DNA from: Cydia pomonella
Taxonomy: Eukaryota; Arthropoda; Insecta; Lepidoptera; Tortricidae
Direction: 5' to 3'
DNA length: 64,000 nt
NCBI RefSeq assembly: GCF_033807575.1
Contig: NW_026907808.1
Span: 62,001-126,000 of the forward strand
Position 1 is the first letter of the stretch. Each line of letters opens with the position of its first letter. The notes beneath the pieces are model-generated. The model saw nothing but the letters and a program-made list of their open reading frames with translations, made no database searches and was not told the DNA's origin. Shown piece after piece: positions 23,358-36,400 of this stretch. The translations under genes and the position numbers were made by a program.

Positions 23358-23496
23358 TGTAGCCAGCGGTTGAAAAAATGTATGCGTTGTGTGGGCGGAG
23401 TGTATTGGTATTGTCGATATGGGAGTGTATAGGGGAGTGTATAGGGGATATTACGCAGAACGCTGCGTAGAGGGCGCCAGTACCACGTTCTGAGGG

Positions 23497-23636
23497 CTTA
23501 CCACGAAACACGAAAATCTAAATTTCGTTATTTGCCTCTCTATTCCTCTTGCATATTCGAGGGATAAAGAGACAGAGAGAAGAGAGGGAGAGAGAGATAA
23601 CGAAATCTCGATTTTCGTGTTTCGCGGTAGGCCTCT
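23497..23636. mobile_element. MITE with about 35-bp terminal inverted repeats
   Basis: TACCACGAAACACGAAAATC at the left mirrors GATTTTCGTGTTTCGCGGTA at the right, and the inverse pair continues inward to ATTTCGTTAT / ATAACGAAAT. The core is GA-rich (AGAGAGAAGAGAGG). It lies 140 bp past the stop of the small gene and could be part of its 3' untranslated region. Confidence 0.75.
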
Positions 23637-23639
23637 GTA

Positions 23640-24742
23640 AACAAAGCGCTTTGATGCATCAATGGCATAGTGAAAACTTCTCAAAAAACTGTTTAAGGCA
23701 TAGTGTGTATAAGTCACTCTGTGGTTTATGTGATGTGATAGTGCTGCTCTCTGGCGGCAGGACATTGCAGTAATACTCCCTATTATTGGCGTTCCGATGC
23801 TAATGTAATTCACTATTAATGTCAGAATATTTGACGAAACTTATAATTTATGAAAGAAAATACACTATTAATACATAAAAATATATTTCACATTAACAAC
23901 TAGAAGCTTAAATGTAATAACATAAGAAAAATACATCAGAGTTTTAATACCAACGTCCAGTATTCGCTAGAATGCATTTTCATAAAGTAACGGTTGCATT
24001 TTCGGATCACAGCAAGCGTAAACACAATATAGCTCGAAAAATTAAGAAATATTCTATATCTTTAGGTATTTAAACTAAATCTACCCTCAAATGGCTCCTT
24101 AAGCCAGTTGAGGGTAGATGTAAACATTACATGATCAAATAATGTAGGTTAAAGTCAGGTCGTTCAGTGACAGAGCCAGGCGGTTTTGTATTTGGTTGGT
24201 TAACCAATAAATGTTATAAGTACCCGAAAATGTACAAATTGTTTGCATGTATTTAAATACCTAAAGATACAGAGTACAGACAGGACGAGGACTGTCAATA
24301 GTAGATAAAAAAACTACTCATCCACCTTATTGGGGTTTTAGTTCTAACATACTTCTCTGAGATTATAAGCTGATTATTTTGCAACTTACTGCGCGACATC
24401 ACTTCAATGCCGCGTAACGTTACATTGTTTCAATAACAAAGCAATAAAATTGTAAAAATCAACGAATATTTCTATAATAGGATGTAAAGGGAAACAGGAG
24501 CGTAGGGCATTATAACGTTCTTGAGACACGCCGCCACTAATATCTGCACTAGTGCTTTAAAATATCCGAACATGAACTCTACAGCCTTGACAATAGGGTC
24601 GTAGATATTTAAAAACTACTTGTCCGTTGTGATATATCTGATGGAGTGCCTGTGCGTGTTGTATGGATGACAAAGTATGTTACGCGAGCATTGAACTTGT
24701 TGTATGAAAATGCATTGATGATATCTAATCGAAACACCCGAG
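23640..24742. other. Intergenic DNA with one MITE
   Basis: A MITE at 24055-24270 has terminal repeats TATCTTTAGGTATTTAAA / TTTAAATACCTAAAGATA and an inner CTACCCTCAA...TTGAGGGTAG hairpin. The same family recurs at 52861-53016. No gene seen. Confidence 0.6.
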
Positions 24743-24759
24743 CGAAGTTTAATAATGTC

Positions 24760-25082
24760 TCTTCTTCCTCGCGTTGTCCCGGCATTTTGCCACGGCTCAT
24801 GGGAGCCTGGGGTCCGCTTGACAACTAATCCCAAGATTTGGCGTAGGCACTAATTTTTACGAAAGCGACTGCCATCTGCCCTTCCAACCCAGAGGGTAAA
24901 CTAGGCCTTGTTGGGATTAGTCCGGTTTCCTCACGATGTTTTCCTTCACCGAAAAGCGGCTGGTAAATATCAAATGATATTTCGTACATAAGTTCCGAAA
25001 AATTCATTGGTACGAACCGGGGTTTGAACCCGCGACCTCCGGATTGTAAGTCGCACGCTCTTACCGCTAGGCCACCAGCGCT
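24760..25082 (-). mobile_element. tRNA-derived SINE, copy 3, with target site duplication
   Basis: Inverted copy of the family at 6724; the tRNA-like end is at the right (inverse of GGTGGCCTAGCGGTAAGAG). It is flanked by the 17-bp duplication GCGAAGTTTAATAATGT at 24743-24759 and 25096-25112. A further partial copy of the target (TTAGTTTAATAATGC) lies at the tRNA end. Confidence 0.9.
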
Positions 25083-25739
25083 TAGTTTAATAATGCGCGA
25101 AGTTTAATAATGTATCATGTTTAAAGCAGTTTGTCAATAATTTGACACTTTTAAGAAATATTATTAAATGTCGGTGTTTCAGTAGTCATCTGTTTTATCT
25201 TCGCTCAGTTGTTCGTGTTCAAATTCTAACGGTTGTATGATTACAATTAAAAACTTAAATACTAAGTGTTGCCACGCGAGCCGCCACCACTCGTATGCTT
25301 GCTTTTATTATATTTGTTGTAAATCGAAATAAGACGATCAAAAGACCGGATTTCGTTTGGTATCGGACCGCGTCGGGCGGCCATGTCCGCTCGTATGGCA
25401 ACACTACACATTATGCATACATATTACGTGTTTTAAATACGAAATAATATCTTATATAACTAAAATTATTGTCGATTATTGCTTGGAAATACATTTTTAA
25501 AACCGACTTAAAAATTGGTCCCTTTTGTGACAGGCGAATAAAACATGGGAATGTTTTTTTCTAATTGGTCCCTGATGATAGATTAAAAAAAAACATATAT
25601 TTGTTACTGATTTTTTTTTGTATAAGAAAATGATACCAAATATGGTATCTGAATAATAATAATGTAAAAGGCACGATTTTGACGTTAAGTAATAACAATA
25701 ATCTATATACACGATTTAACGTTTCATTGTCAACAAAAC

Positions 25740-25865
25740 TTTATTATAAAAAGTAACGACACAGGTGGTTATGACGCAAGCATTCTAAATCTCGATAAAA
25801 AAAAATGCTAAATGTTTAATAAAAGATATTTTTCCATGTTTGTTACAAAATTACGTTTTTTTATT
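25740..25865 (-). terminator. Candidate poly(A) signals of kst
   Basis: AATAAA occurs on the minus strand at 25860-25865 and 25740-25745, about 175 and 295 bases past the kst stop codon. The nearer one follows a fragment of the 35908-36020 repeat (25888-25990), so the 3' untranslated region appears to include transposon sequence. Confidence 0.45.
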
Positions 25866-26040
25866 GTCTTCAAATTGCTTTTGAAGTAGAATAGTCGCGT
25901 GCGGCGACAGCCCAATATGAACCTTCGTGCATTGCGACAAGGCTCACGATGACGCGCCGCGCACTACAGTGACGTTCAGAGGGATAATGTAAGTGGTATT
26001 CTTGTTACCGGGCCGCCCTGCGACACGGTGTATGTCCCGA

Positions 26041-29000
26041 CTACATGTAACTGCTGCGCTTCTTGCGGCTGAAGAGGCCGCCGAAGACTCCCTTCTTGTC
26101 CTTCTTCTCCTTGGAGACCCCGCTGACGGACAGCTCGGACTCGCCTGACGATCTGCCGGGAACAATACATTATAGTTATTGACAGGTTTTCCTGCTTGCC
26201 ATGCTCTCGTTTGATCGGGTTCCTAGCCTAGCCGGTAGTGAACCGACTGGTTGGAGTTCCGGGAGGGGCTTTTATTTGTGTGTTCATCACAAATATTTGT
26301 TCCCCAGTAACGGATGTTATCTATGTATACACGATGCAATGTGCAGTGGCGCCATCTATAGTCTGTGGTGTTACCTGGAGGCCGGGCGCTGGTCGAGCGC
26401 GGGGGAGCCGCCGGCCGCGGACGCGGGCCGCTGCGGGGCGCCGCCGCCGCCGCCGTACGCTGCAACACGACCGCACTTATAAGCTACTCTGTACTCTGCA
26501 CGTGGACACGTCTACACACGCCGTGTGGGGGGGGGGGGGGGGTCACGCCTAGCCAAGGTGACAATTGTACATTGACAAACGCCGATCGACTGGATATGAT
26601 GCATGTGACGAAAAGTCACATAATCATTTCCACGCATTATGACACATTCGATTAGCGGGAATCGATTAGAATCGAACCGCTTGCGTATATTACTTTTATT
26701 ATAAATCAATATTACTATTTTTTTTATAATTCTACACATTCATTTATACACCGTGGGCTGGTAAAACCCGACAGATTTCAAAGGTGTATTCTTGACCGCA
26801 TTTAGAGACTAAAATGTCATACTAAGTTTCCTGCAATTCTTTTGAAAATTTGTTTCTGTAATAACTTAGTAAAAACACCTTTTTGGCTGCGACGCTGCCA
26901 CAGTGAGACTTGGTTCAGACATACCTACTGACAGACATCAAACAAAAAGGAAACTCGCAATTTTTATCTGTAAATAAAAAGAACTTCACTTATTCGTTGT
27001 AATTTGTTTCTTGTTTCACCGAGATGTAAAAAGAGACACGTGTTGTCTGCAAAAAACGCAAATTTCGGCAAAACAAATTTTCTTTTTCGGCCAAAATATT
27101 TTTTTGCCGAATTTCACTCAAGCTTATTTAAAAATTTTAGCTCCTTATGACCCCGGGGATACGGGGTTAAAATCTGTCGGGTTTTACAGCCCACGGCGAA
27201 TATTACGACGCCTGAATTGCATGAATATTTTAAATCACTATCAATTACTCAAGTAAGTAGTAAATTTTGTAACTAAGACACCTAGATATTCTGAGATTAA
27301 TATAGTAAAATAGGTATGATTGTAACAGAAATCTATATATCTAGGTATTATTTTTCAGGAATTTTCCTTCAGAAAGTAGTACTCGATCGCTTTAGGATAC
27401 GATTAATAAATGCATTATTAGATACTTATAAAATCTTAGTAACTAAAACATGTAAAGAACAAATTGCTGAAATCCAAAGCTGAAAAACAAAGCACAGACA
27501 AGCAAACCGCCACCGCAACAGACAAACACACAAACCCACAAACATACATATATAACGTATATCTAGGCAGACAAATAGGGTGGGCCATAAATACGTTGAC
27601 AAACATTTTGTAGACGTGTAGGTAAGTAAAAAAAATATTCGTAAAAAAATTGTCAACATATTTTCGTGCCACTAGTCTATAGAACATACATTGGACTCTA
27701 TGAAGAACATAAAGTAGATGGCTGGATCCTGAACGCATGAAAAATATATAAAGAGAAAATACTTAAATATTAAAGTATATATTTAAATGACCGTAAGGCA
27801 AAAATATGCTTCATACTAATTGTTCAAACTCTTGTCTATGCATGATAAGGATACCGACCGAATTTTTAGTCGTCTTTTTGTATTTGTCTTGAGAACGATG
27901 ATATTACAACTAAGGTTCAAAATCAAACCCACGTGTTTTGAACACCATACTAATATGAAAGGTTCACACTTTTGCCTTACTTCACAGTTTTCATCCTAGA
28001 TTTTACACGACAGCTGCCGTTTGCAGCGAGCTACGATGAAAACTGCACAATATAGGTACAATAACCTTATTTAATACAAGTTAACTATATAACAGATTTA
28101 TAATAGAGGAAGAAAGAAGGCTCTGCAATACTTAAGCCTTAAAATAAACTAACAATTAGTATCTATTTAAGAGAATTTCCACATTGACCGACTCGATATC
28201 TGATGTATCCACCACAAACAAGTAAAAATGAATAAACCGCTTTTTATGCTTATTTATATTTTTTTTAAATGTTTATCGTTCAAAAGATAACCAAACAAGG
28301 ATTTGGTGGCACAGTGCGCTCTCCAGCAGCTGCTTCTCTCCAAGGATCATCGGACATCCAAAATCGAGTCGGACAATGTGAACACGTTCTACTAAAATAA
28401 TCAGATTGAACAATATGTTGAGGGGAGCTCTACAAGGTATTCACATTCATATGATATCTTAAATATGTAATCCACTTTTCTAGTTAAACTGGAGTTAGGG
28501 CAAAGTTACGATTGTATGGGCTATTAATATTGTTTTCATCTGATTTATTACAAAAACACTAGTTTAACTAACTCTACAAATTGTTAGTCATATAACTAAA
28601 TCGTTAAACAACCGTAATTTAGAAAAACTACCATTCAGTCTCCGGCATATCATTAATAATATTAAGAAATAGTATTTCTCACAAACTTTTGCCTATAATA
28701 ACAAAGTCTCCTAAAAAATATAGAATTATATTTTTACAAGAAAATATGTAAATATACCGGAAACTGATATTTTGGCATGAAAGAGGATTCTAGGGCAAGC
28801 TTAAAAAGGGCTCCCGGCTACCACACAGGCCTTCAATATTTCATATAATAGGCAACAGGACGACGAAAATGTCAAGAAAAGATTTCTAGAAGGTTGATAA
28901 TATTAATGTTATACATTTCTACTATACCTAAGATTCATCTTTTAAAGATAGTGAAAAAGAATCCTTTATTTTTATTATTCACTGATTTAAGTACATACAA

Positions 29001-32000
29001 AGTCCTAATTGGTGTCGTTCAAAACAAAGTCCCCTGCCGCGTCTGTCTGTCTGTATGTTCGCGATAGATTCAAAAACTACTGAACGGATTTTCATGTTTT
29101 CACCGATCAATAGAGTGAGTCTTGAGGAAGGTTCAGGTGTATAATTTGTTAAGATTTTTTTTCTTTTTACCATGATAGTCTATTCTATACGACGAGAAGC
29201 GTTGGTAGCCTAGCGGTAAGAGCGTGCGACTTTCAATACGAAGGTCGTGGGTTCAAAGCCTGGCTGAGTTTTTCAGAACTTATGTACGAAATATCATTTG
29301 ATATTTACCAGTCGCTTTTCGCTGAAGGAAAACGTGAGGAAACCAGGCTAATCCTAATAAGGCCTAGTTTACCCCCTAGGTTGAAAAGTTAGATGGCAGT
29401 CGCTTTCGTAAAAACTAGTGCCTACGCCAATTCTCGGGATAAGTTGCCAAGCGAACCCCAGGCTCCCATGGGCCGTGGCAATAAGCCGGGACAAACGCTG
29501 GGAAGAAGAAGATAGCTATACTACTAAAAAAAAGTAGCTGTGACATAACCGGACAGACAGACGGACATGACGAATCTATAAGGGTTCCGTTTTTTGCCAT
29601 TTGGCTACGGAACCCTAACTAGGTGTCATCTTTTCTTGTCAATTGTCATCGTAGTTGATTTTATGAAAATGGCCAGGCGTTCTACTGTTCGGCGTCTGGT
29701 CGTGACAGTTCGGGCCGATGAGAAATGACAGTTTCATTTGTCAGCAGCATCTGGCGGCATCATGCACAAACCCCACATAAAATGGGAAAAGGCGAGGCGA
29801 AGAGGAAGAGGCTTCTAGCTGCAGCACGAGCTATTTTTTACATCATTCTCTTATATTATTAGATCATCAAACCCATGTTCGAAATTATAAATAAATATCC
29901 AAGTTTATTGAGTTTCCAAAAATGACATTATTATCATTTATAATCTATGTACTCAAACTATGTAGAGTCCGTCTAAGCTAACTTTGCTTGATTTGAAAAG
30001 ATCAATTATAAACGTCATGTTTTCATAGAAATTTGACATTAATAATGACATTGCCACACTGTCATTGCTAATGCCATGCAGAGTTAGTTTGGTCCGTCTC
30101 TATATACAGGATGGAAAAATTTAAAGGGCCCTGGAGGGAGTGTCTTAAAACATTAAGTTAGCTCATTTCACTTAAAGGCGACACTCTTTTATTTTTAAAA
30201 AGAAATAAAACTGTATTCAATGTTTTTTTTTAATTCGATTATATCGCCTGGGAATAGAATCGACCAAAAAAAAAAAACGTTCACTATTTTATTCCACTAG
30301 TCGATATAGTTCATATAGTTCAAAGTGAAGAAGATTGAGTAGGAAAGCGGACCCCGTCGCAAGGCCGGGAAGACGCTGGGTTGAAGAAGAAGAAGTCGAT
30401 ATAGTTATGTTAATGTTAAAATTTATCTACATAAAAACATTAGGTCTTACACTCGTTTTTCATACAAAATATCCATAAAATCGAATGTTTAGTATTATTT
30501 AAATGCGATTTGAATTGCGAGGGAAGCGAATTTCAATTAATCTTTGAATGCAGCTCTGTTTCTTTTTAAATATAAAAGGATGTTTCCTTTAAGTCAAATG
30601 ACCTAACTTAAGGTTTTAAAGTACTTTTCCTTCAGGACCCATAATTTTCTTCCTCACTGTATGTATCAAAATAACGAAGCAATAAAATAAATGAAAGTAA
30701 TCTTTCTGATAACCACGATCGCCAAATTTCGTTAATTTATTTCAGAAACGAGTTAGATGCCCCCGTGTGTACCACACTGCACGACCGCTACCCTACAAGC
30801 GCACTAACCCAGCTCGCTCGCCGAGTAGAAGTGCGACGTCTCCACGCCCCAGTTGTTGTTGCTCCTCTCGTAGCCCCACTGGTTGCGGTTCTGGTCGCGC
30901 GCGCGCTGCTGGTAGCTGTTGACCAGCGCGGACACCGGCTGGCGCTCGCCGGCGCCCGTTTGGCGCTCGGTGGCGCCCGTTTGACGCTCGGTGGCGCTCG
31001 TTTGGCGCTCGGTGGCGCCCGCGTGGCGCTCGGAGGCGCCCTGTTGGCGCTCGGCGGCGCCCTGCTGGCGCTCCGGCAGCGCAGGCGGACGCTCGGGCGG
31101 GCCGGATAGCGGTAGCGGCGGCGCGCCGTCGCAAACTAAGTTTGTAGGTTATGTTTTAGCGCGTATACTTCAATATTACGATTGAAATTAACCCTTTAAC
31201 GTGAATAGGGTTGTCTTAAAGTTGGAAATCATTGTGGGAAATAAATTCCCTCTGCCTTATTAATCTTTAATGTTTGCAATAGTGTTTAATATTTCAGTAT
31301 ATGCGCTTTGAAAACTAAAAACGTATAATATACACAGTATAAAATAAAACAAGAATAGACAAAACGATAAAGAACGAAACATAAAGCTTATAAGAAAGCT
31401 CGACGACACAAAAGCAAAAATTTGAATTGGAAGTTCATATAGTATTTTGTTCCTGTTTAATATTTTTGATGGCAGGCATTTTGAAATTGCTGTCAAATAC
31501 AATAAATGTGCTGGTGTTTTAACTTGCGTGTACTAAAATAGTATTCTATCGTCGTTCACACGGACCCTGGCAGATAAAAGTTACTCCTTATAATCAGCTA
31601 TTTAAATAGGTAAATAAAAAGAACTTTACATGTAGGAATTTTGAATGACCGCACGAGCGTCTCTCACTATATTAATTTCCTGTTCTCTTCATCATGTGTG
31701 TGTGAATGTGTGCTTACCATCGCGCTGAGACTTGATGAACTCGGAGTTGAGGTCGCGGCCGTTGGAGAACCGCGAGCGGCCCCACGACGACGACGACTCA
31801 GAGTTCCTGCAACATACGTACTCTCTGAACACACGCTCAGTATTAACCTCCGCTCTGTGTGATAAGGATCATACGCAGACCTGACCACATTTCTTTTTGC
31901 AATTTCGATAAAGATTTTTTCTGTACTACCGAGCAGCACAAATAAGGTTTGAACCCACCATTTTTGACCACCACACACATATTAAAGGTATATTTTCTAA

Positions 32001-33411
32001 ATTATACAATAGGTAAACAACTTAGAAATGTGTCATAAAAAACAGAGTTAAATTTTAATATCGAATTGTCCTATTCTGAATGTACCTTCTTTATAAAATC
32101 TCTGTTTAATTTTGTAACCGGATTAGGATAACCGGCAACGACATTTAACACTTGATAGTCGTTTTTGAATAATATAATGCCGTAAGTTGGTGATGGTGTT
32201 ACCTCATGACGACGTCGGAGACGTCCTCCTGGCTGGCGCCCGGCGGCTTGCGCGGCGGCAACGACGGCAACACCGAACATTCTGGAATACGCAATAATAC
32301 TGTACTTTATTGTAAAAGTAGGTACGCATTTTATGTTCTAAATGTGAACGCCACGCCTAGATGACAATCGTACTTCGATAAATATTTTTGTTCAGAAACA
32401 AACGGTCATTTACAACGTGCGTCATAATTAGACATTGCATTTTAAACTTAGACCTACGGTTTTAATTAATTAAATGTAATGGTGCTAGATTTTATAGACA
32501 ACGTTTTTAGGGTTCCGTAGCCAAATGGCAAAAAACGGAACCCTTATAGATTCGTCATGTCCGTCTGTCTGTCCGATTATGATCTTTCGATCTTTTTTCA
32601 TCAAACCCATACGTGTGGAGGTATCTATGGATAGGTCTTCAAAAATGATATTAAGGTTTCTAATATCATTTTTTTCTAAACTGAATAGTTTGCGCGAGAG
32701 ACACTTCCAAAGTGGTAAAATGTGTCCCCCCCCCCCCCCCTGTAACTTCTAAAATAAGAGAATGATAAACCTAAAAAAAAAATATATGATGTACATTACC
32801 ATGCAAATTTCCACCGAAAATTGGTTTGAACGAGATCTAGTAAGTAGTTTTTATTAATCCGACTCGCACTTGGCCGCTTTTTTTTTTTGTTTTACTACAT
32901 AACATCTGAGTTTAGTATTTATATAATTATTAAACTACTATCAACAAATTCTCTCGGAACAGTCGATTGGAACGAAATGGTCGCGACGGAAAAATGCACG
33001 AGTGTCGTAGAGCGCTCGGGTGGAACGAAAGGGACGGGTCGTGACGGAAAAATCTTACACTTTTTTTGTCCAGCCACGTTCGTATCGTGCGATAACGTGT
33101 CGACACTCCTGCGGTCCTGGTCGGCCCGCTTGGCCCGACTGTCGCGGTGGAGCGGGGAGTGTACTATGTTACCTATATCCCTCTCCTGTGTGTCGACACT
33201 CCTGCGGTCCTGGTCGGCCCGCTTGGCCCGACTGTCGCGGTGTAGCGGGGAGTGTACTATGTTACCTATATCCCTCTCCTGTGTGTCGACACTCCTGCGG
33301 TCCTGGTCGGCCTGCTTGGTCTGGCTGTCGCGGTGTTCCTGCAGGATCTCGGCCTGCGTGCGCGAGCGCCGCTCCGGCTCGGGCGACTCGTTTGATGACG
33401 ATGACGCACTT
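26041..33411 (-). CDS. kst: kst segment: low-complexity C-terminal tail
   Basis: Six exons (33266-33411, 32203-32281, 31718-31806, 30809-31135, 26375-26459, 26041-26152) encode about 279 residues. Notable parts: an Arg/Glu-rich start (SPEPERRSRTQAEILQEHRD), a Pro-rich SH3-binding-like motif (LPSLPPRKPPG), SNGRDLNSEFIKSQRD, then six tandem 7-residue units of the GATERQT type (21-bp period), NRNQWGYERSNNNWGVETSH, a Gly run and the basic end KKGVFGGLFSRKKRSSYM. The stop is at 26041-26043. The 26375-26459 exon has a weak polypyrimidine tract and is placed mainly by frame and sites. Confidence 0.8.
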
Positions 33412-36400
33412 CTACACAGGACATACAAACAGACATTATTATGAGGAAATACCAGAAATACTATAGACTTGAAATAAATGTACGCGGTAATTATATTGTG
33501 ACTCGGAAGATTTTAGCCTTTAGAGTAGTGTAATTGACGGAGCTTTAGTGAGTCCCTCCGTTTCCCCTCGGCCCTCGGGGGAATAGCAGCTACGTCCTCT
33601 AGTCCTTTTTGGATTAAAGTTTGCTTTTAAACAATAAACGTAAATGAAAAAAATTATACATAAAACTTTTTTCATCACACTTGCGATGCGGTCCGTAAAT
33701 CCTAAATTTCGACGTAGGGCTATAATCTACGCTCGAAATTACGCAGAAGTTGTATTTATTTCCTTTTTTTACTCTGAAGCGTTATCATGTGTCCCATGGG
33801 CGGTACAGAAATTACGAACACTCGTTCGTAATACACAAACAGTACGAGTAAGGACAGCGGTCAGACACCTCTGCAGCCGGCGCTTGAGCTCGGCGGTGGG
33901 CGAGTCGGGCGGCGCGTAGGGCGTGAGCTGCAGGGCGGGCGGCAGCGCGGCGTGGAAGGACAGCTTGGCCACCCAGTCGCGCATGAGCGCGGCGCCCGCG
34001 CAGCCGAACAGGTACTCGGCGCCGTCCGCGCACGCCAGCCGGAACACGTGCGCGCGCTTCGTGTAGTCGCCCGCCGGCGAGCAGCGCGCCTGCGGACAGC
34101 GGGGTACTTACTCATCACACTCATTTACATTGTCATTTTTGTATAGGTTCATTATTATATTTTCATTATTGAGCATGTTATTCTGTCGATGATTTTATGA
34201 AGGAGATAATTAAAAAAAAAAAAAATTGTAATAACTATTAAGGAACCGTAAACTTTCATTGTTAATTTTTATATAGAATTATGTATAACTGTAAAAAAAA
34301 ATTTACCAATAAAGAAACTAAACTAAACTAATTATTTGTTTTGACCATTTTCATATTTTAAATCCAATTTAATGTTTGATTTTCATTTTGATTTGATTAC
34401 CAATTTTAACATTTATGATTTTTTTTTTGAATAATGTTAATGTGTAATTTTATCTAGTCTAATGTAATTACTAACAAACTATATAGGCATATTTTGACCT
34501 GAATTAATTAAATTGAATTGAATCAATCTCTCCTGCGTAGTTACAAGTCACTTTGTCAACCCTGCAAGCGTCCTTGAGCTGCGCTGGCTGCTTAATATCA
34601 GGCGAGCCGCAGACTAATAAAATCTTGTTTGTGTATATAAGGGTCCTGACCGAGTTTTTAGTAATCTTTTTGCTCTATACAGCACAACTGAGGTTTGAGG
34701 CTACGATTTAGATTTGACCAGCACACACATATTAAAGGTTAAACAATACAAAATGGTAGGCTCACGTTGAGGATGGCTTGTGGAGGCGCGGCGGCCTTGG
34801 CGGCGCTGAAGTCCAGCTCGTCCCTGAAGAAGCACAGCAGCTGGCCGCACAGCACGCAGTAGTAGGAGCGCCACGAGCGCACGGTGGCGCGCTTGCCGCC
34901 CACGCCCGACTCCTGCTTGCGTTCCAGGTATCCTGCCAGATACCAAATATTACGAGTAAGAGGAAATACCCTCTTGTTAATAAGTGTAAACACCTCGTGG
35001 AACAGTCATTCACGATAAAAAGCTGTCTTATCTATTTGAAAAAACTTAAGTATTCGAAGGGTTATGTACGTGGTGCCCTCAGACTTGACGGCCCGCAACA
35101 CAGTACGTCCGCTTTTCGTGGCAGCTTCCGATATGCTGCAACGAAGTGTTGGAACAATTTACCGCCACCAATCAGAAACTGCAAATCCGTTACTTCTTTT
35201 AAATACAACCTTTAAAAGTATTTACTCGTAACCCAACAAGTTTTATAACGAAGCGGACATAGTCAAAAAGAAATATTTGTAAACTCTCACTCTCTCTTTC
35301 TTTCTTACACATATTCTGTCTTGTTCTGTTGCTTTCTGTTTTACTTTTAAGTCTTAGTTTTTAATTTCGGGTGGCCTGAAAACCAGTACCGCGCCTAACA
35401 GACACGGCTTATGCTGAGCGGCATCCTATTTGGTGTTCGTGTCAATATTCACTTTGTTGTTCACATGTATATATATACATATTATATTTATTTTATTTAT
35501 TTTATTTTCTATAATATTCTATTCTATACATTGCTTATTTGACAGTTGGCAGCTGCCAAATACTATGAAGATGTCATTCAACGAAAGTTCGTATTTTCAC
35601 CACGGCGTGCGTTGTCGTCGCTTGTATTTACCCACGGCCAATTCCGCTATTTTTTATTGACAATGTAGTTAATAAAACAGTTAGTTAAATGTGAAAGCAG
35701 GCATGAAGTCACCTTCGATCTCGACGGGCGGCAGCTCGACGTCGCCGCGGCGGTGGCGGCGGAAGCTCTGCGTGCGGCGCCGCGTCGTGAACGACGGCGT
35801 GCGCTTCGGCGTCTTCATCACCTGACACGCACACACACATTCTTAGCACTCGTAAATGGCGGAAAAAATGCTACACAACGTTATAAGCGAGTTCTTAACG
35901 TTTTGACCGCCAAAGACGTCATATGACGTGCGCGGCTACAGCCCAATATCAACCTTCATGCGTACCGACAAGGTTCACGATTACGCGCCGCGTGTGATAG
36001 GCGTAGCGTTCAAAAGGTTAAAGATTCGTTTGAATATAATTAATTAATTAATTAAATCTTTATAGCACAATACATGAAGGTACAAATGGCGGACTTAATG
36101 CCTTAAGGCATTCTCTACCAGTCAACCAATGGGTTAAACCAGAAAGATTAAGTAGGTGCAGTGTCTAATCTCGGTTTAATAAATATTTGTTTCATAAAAC
36201 AGAGGTAAATAATAAACAAGATGGGCAAATAAGAGTGATACACTTTGTTTTCAAATTTTACTTAAGTATATTAAATGCAAAATTTATGATTTTTTTTTGT
36301 AAACATCGTATTCAGATTTGGCAGTTGTATACGGAAGATAATTTCTGCGAAATGTCTACCTCTAGTAGCAAGCAATTTTTTCTCAAATGTTTGTGTTGTT

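Noticed and set aside
30765..31185. Plus-strand Ala/Leu-rich frames opposite the spectrin tail exon
   Set aside because: They are antisense to a well-supported kst exon and mirror its 21-bp repeats.
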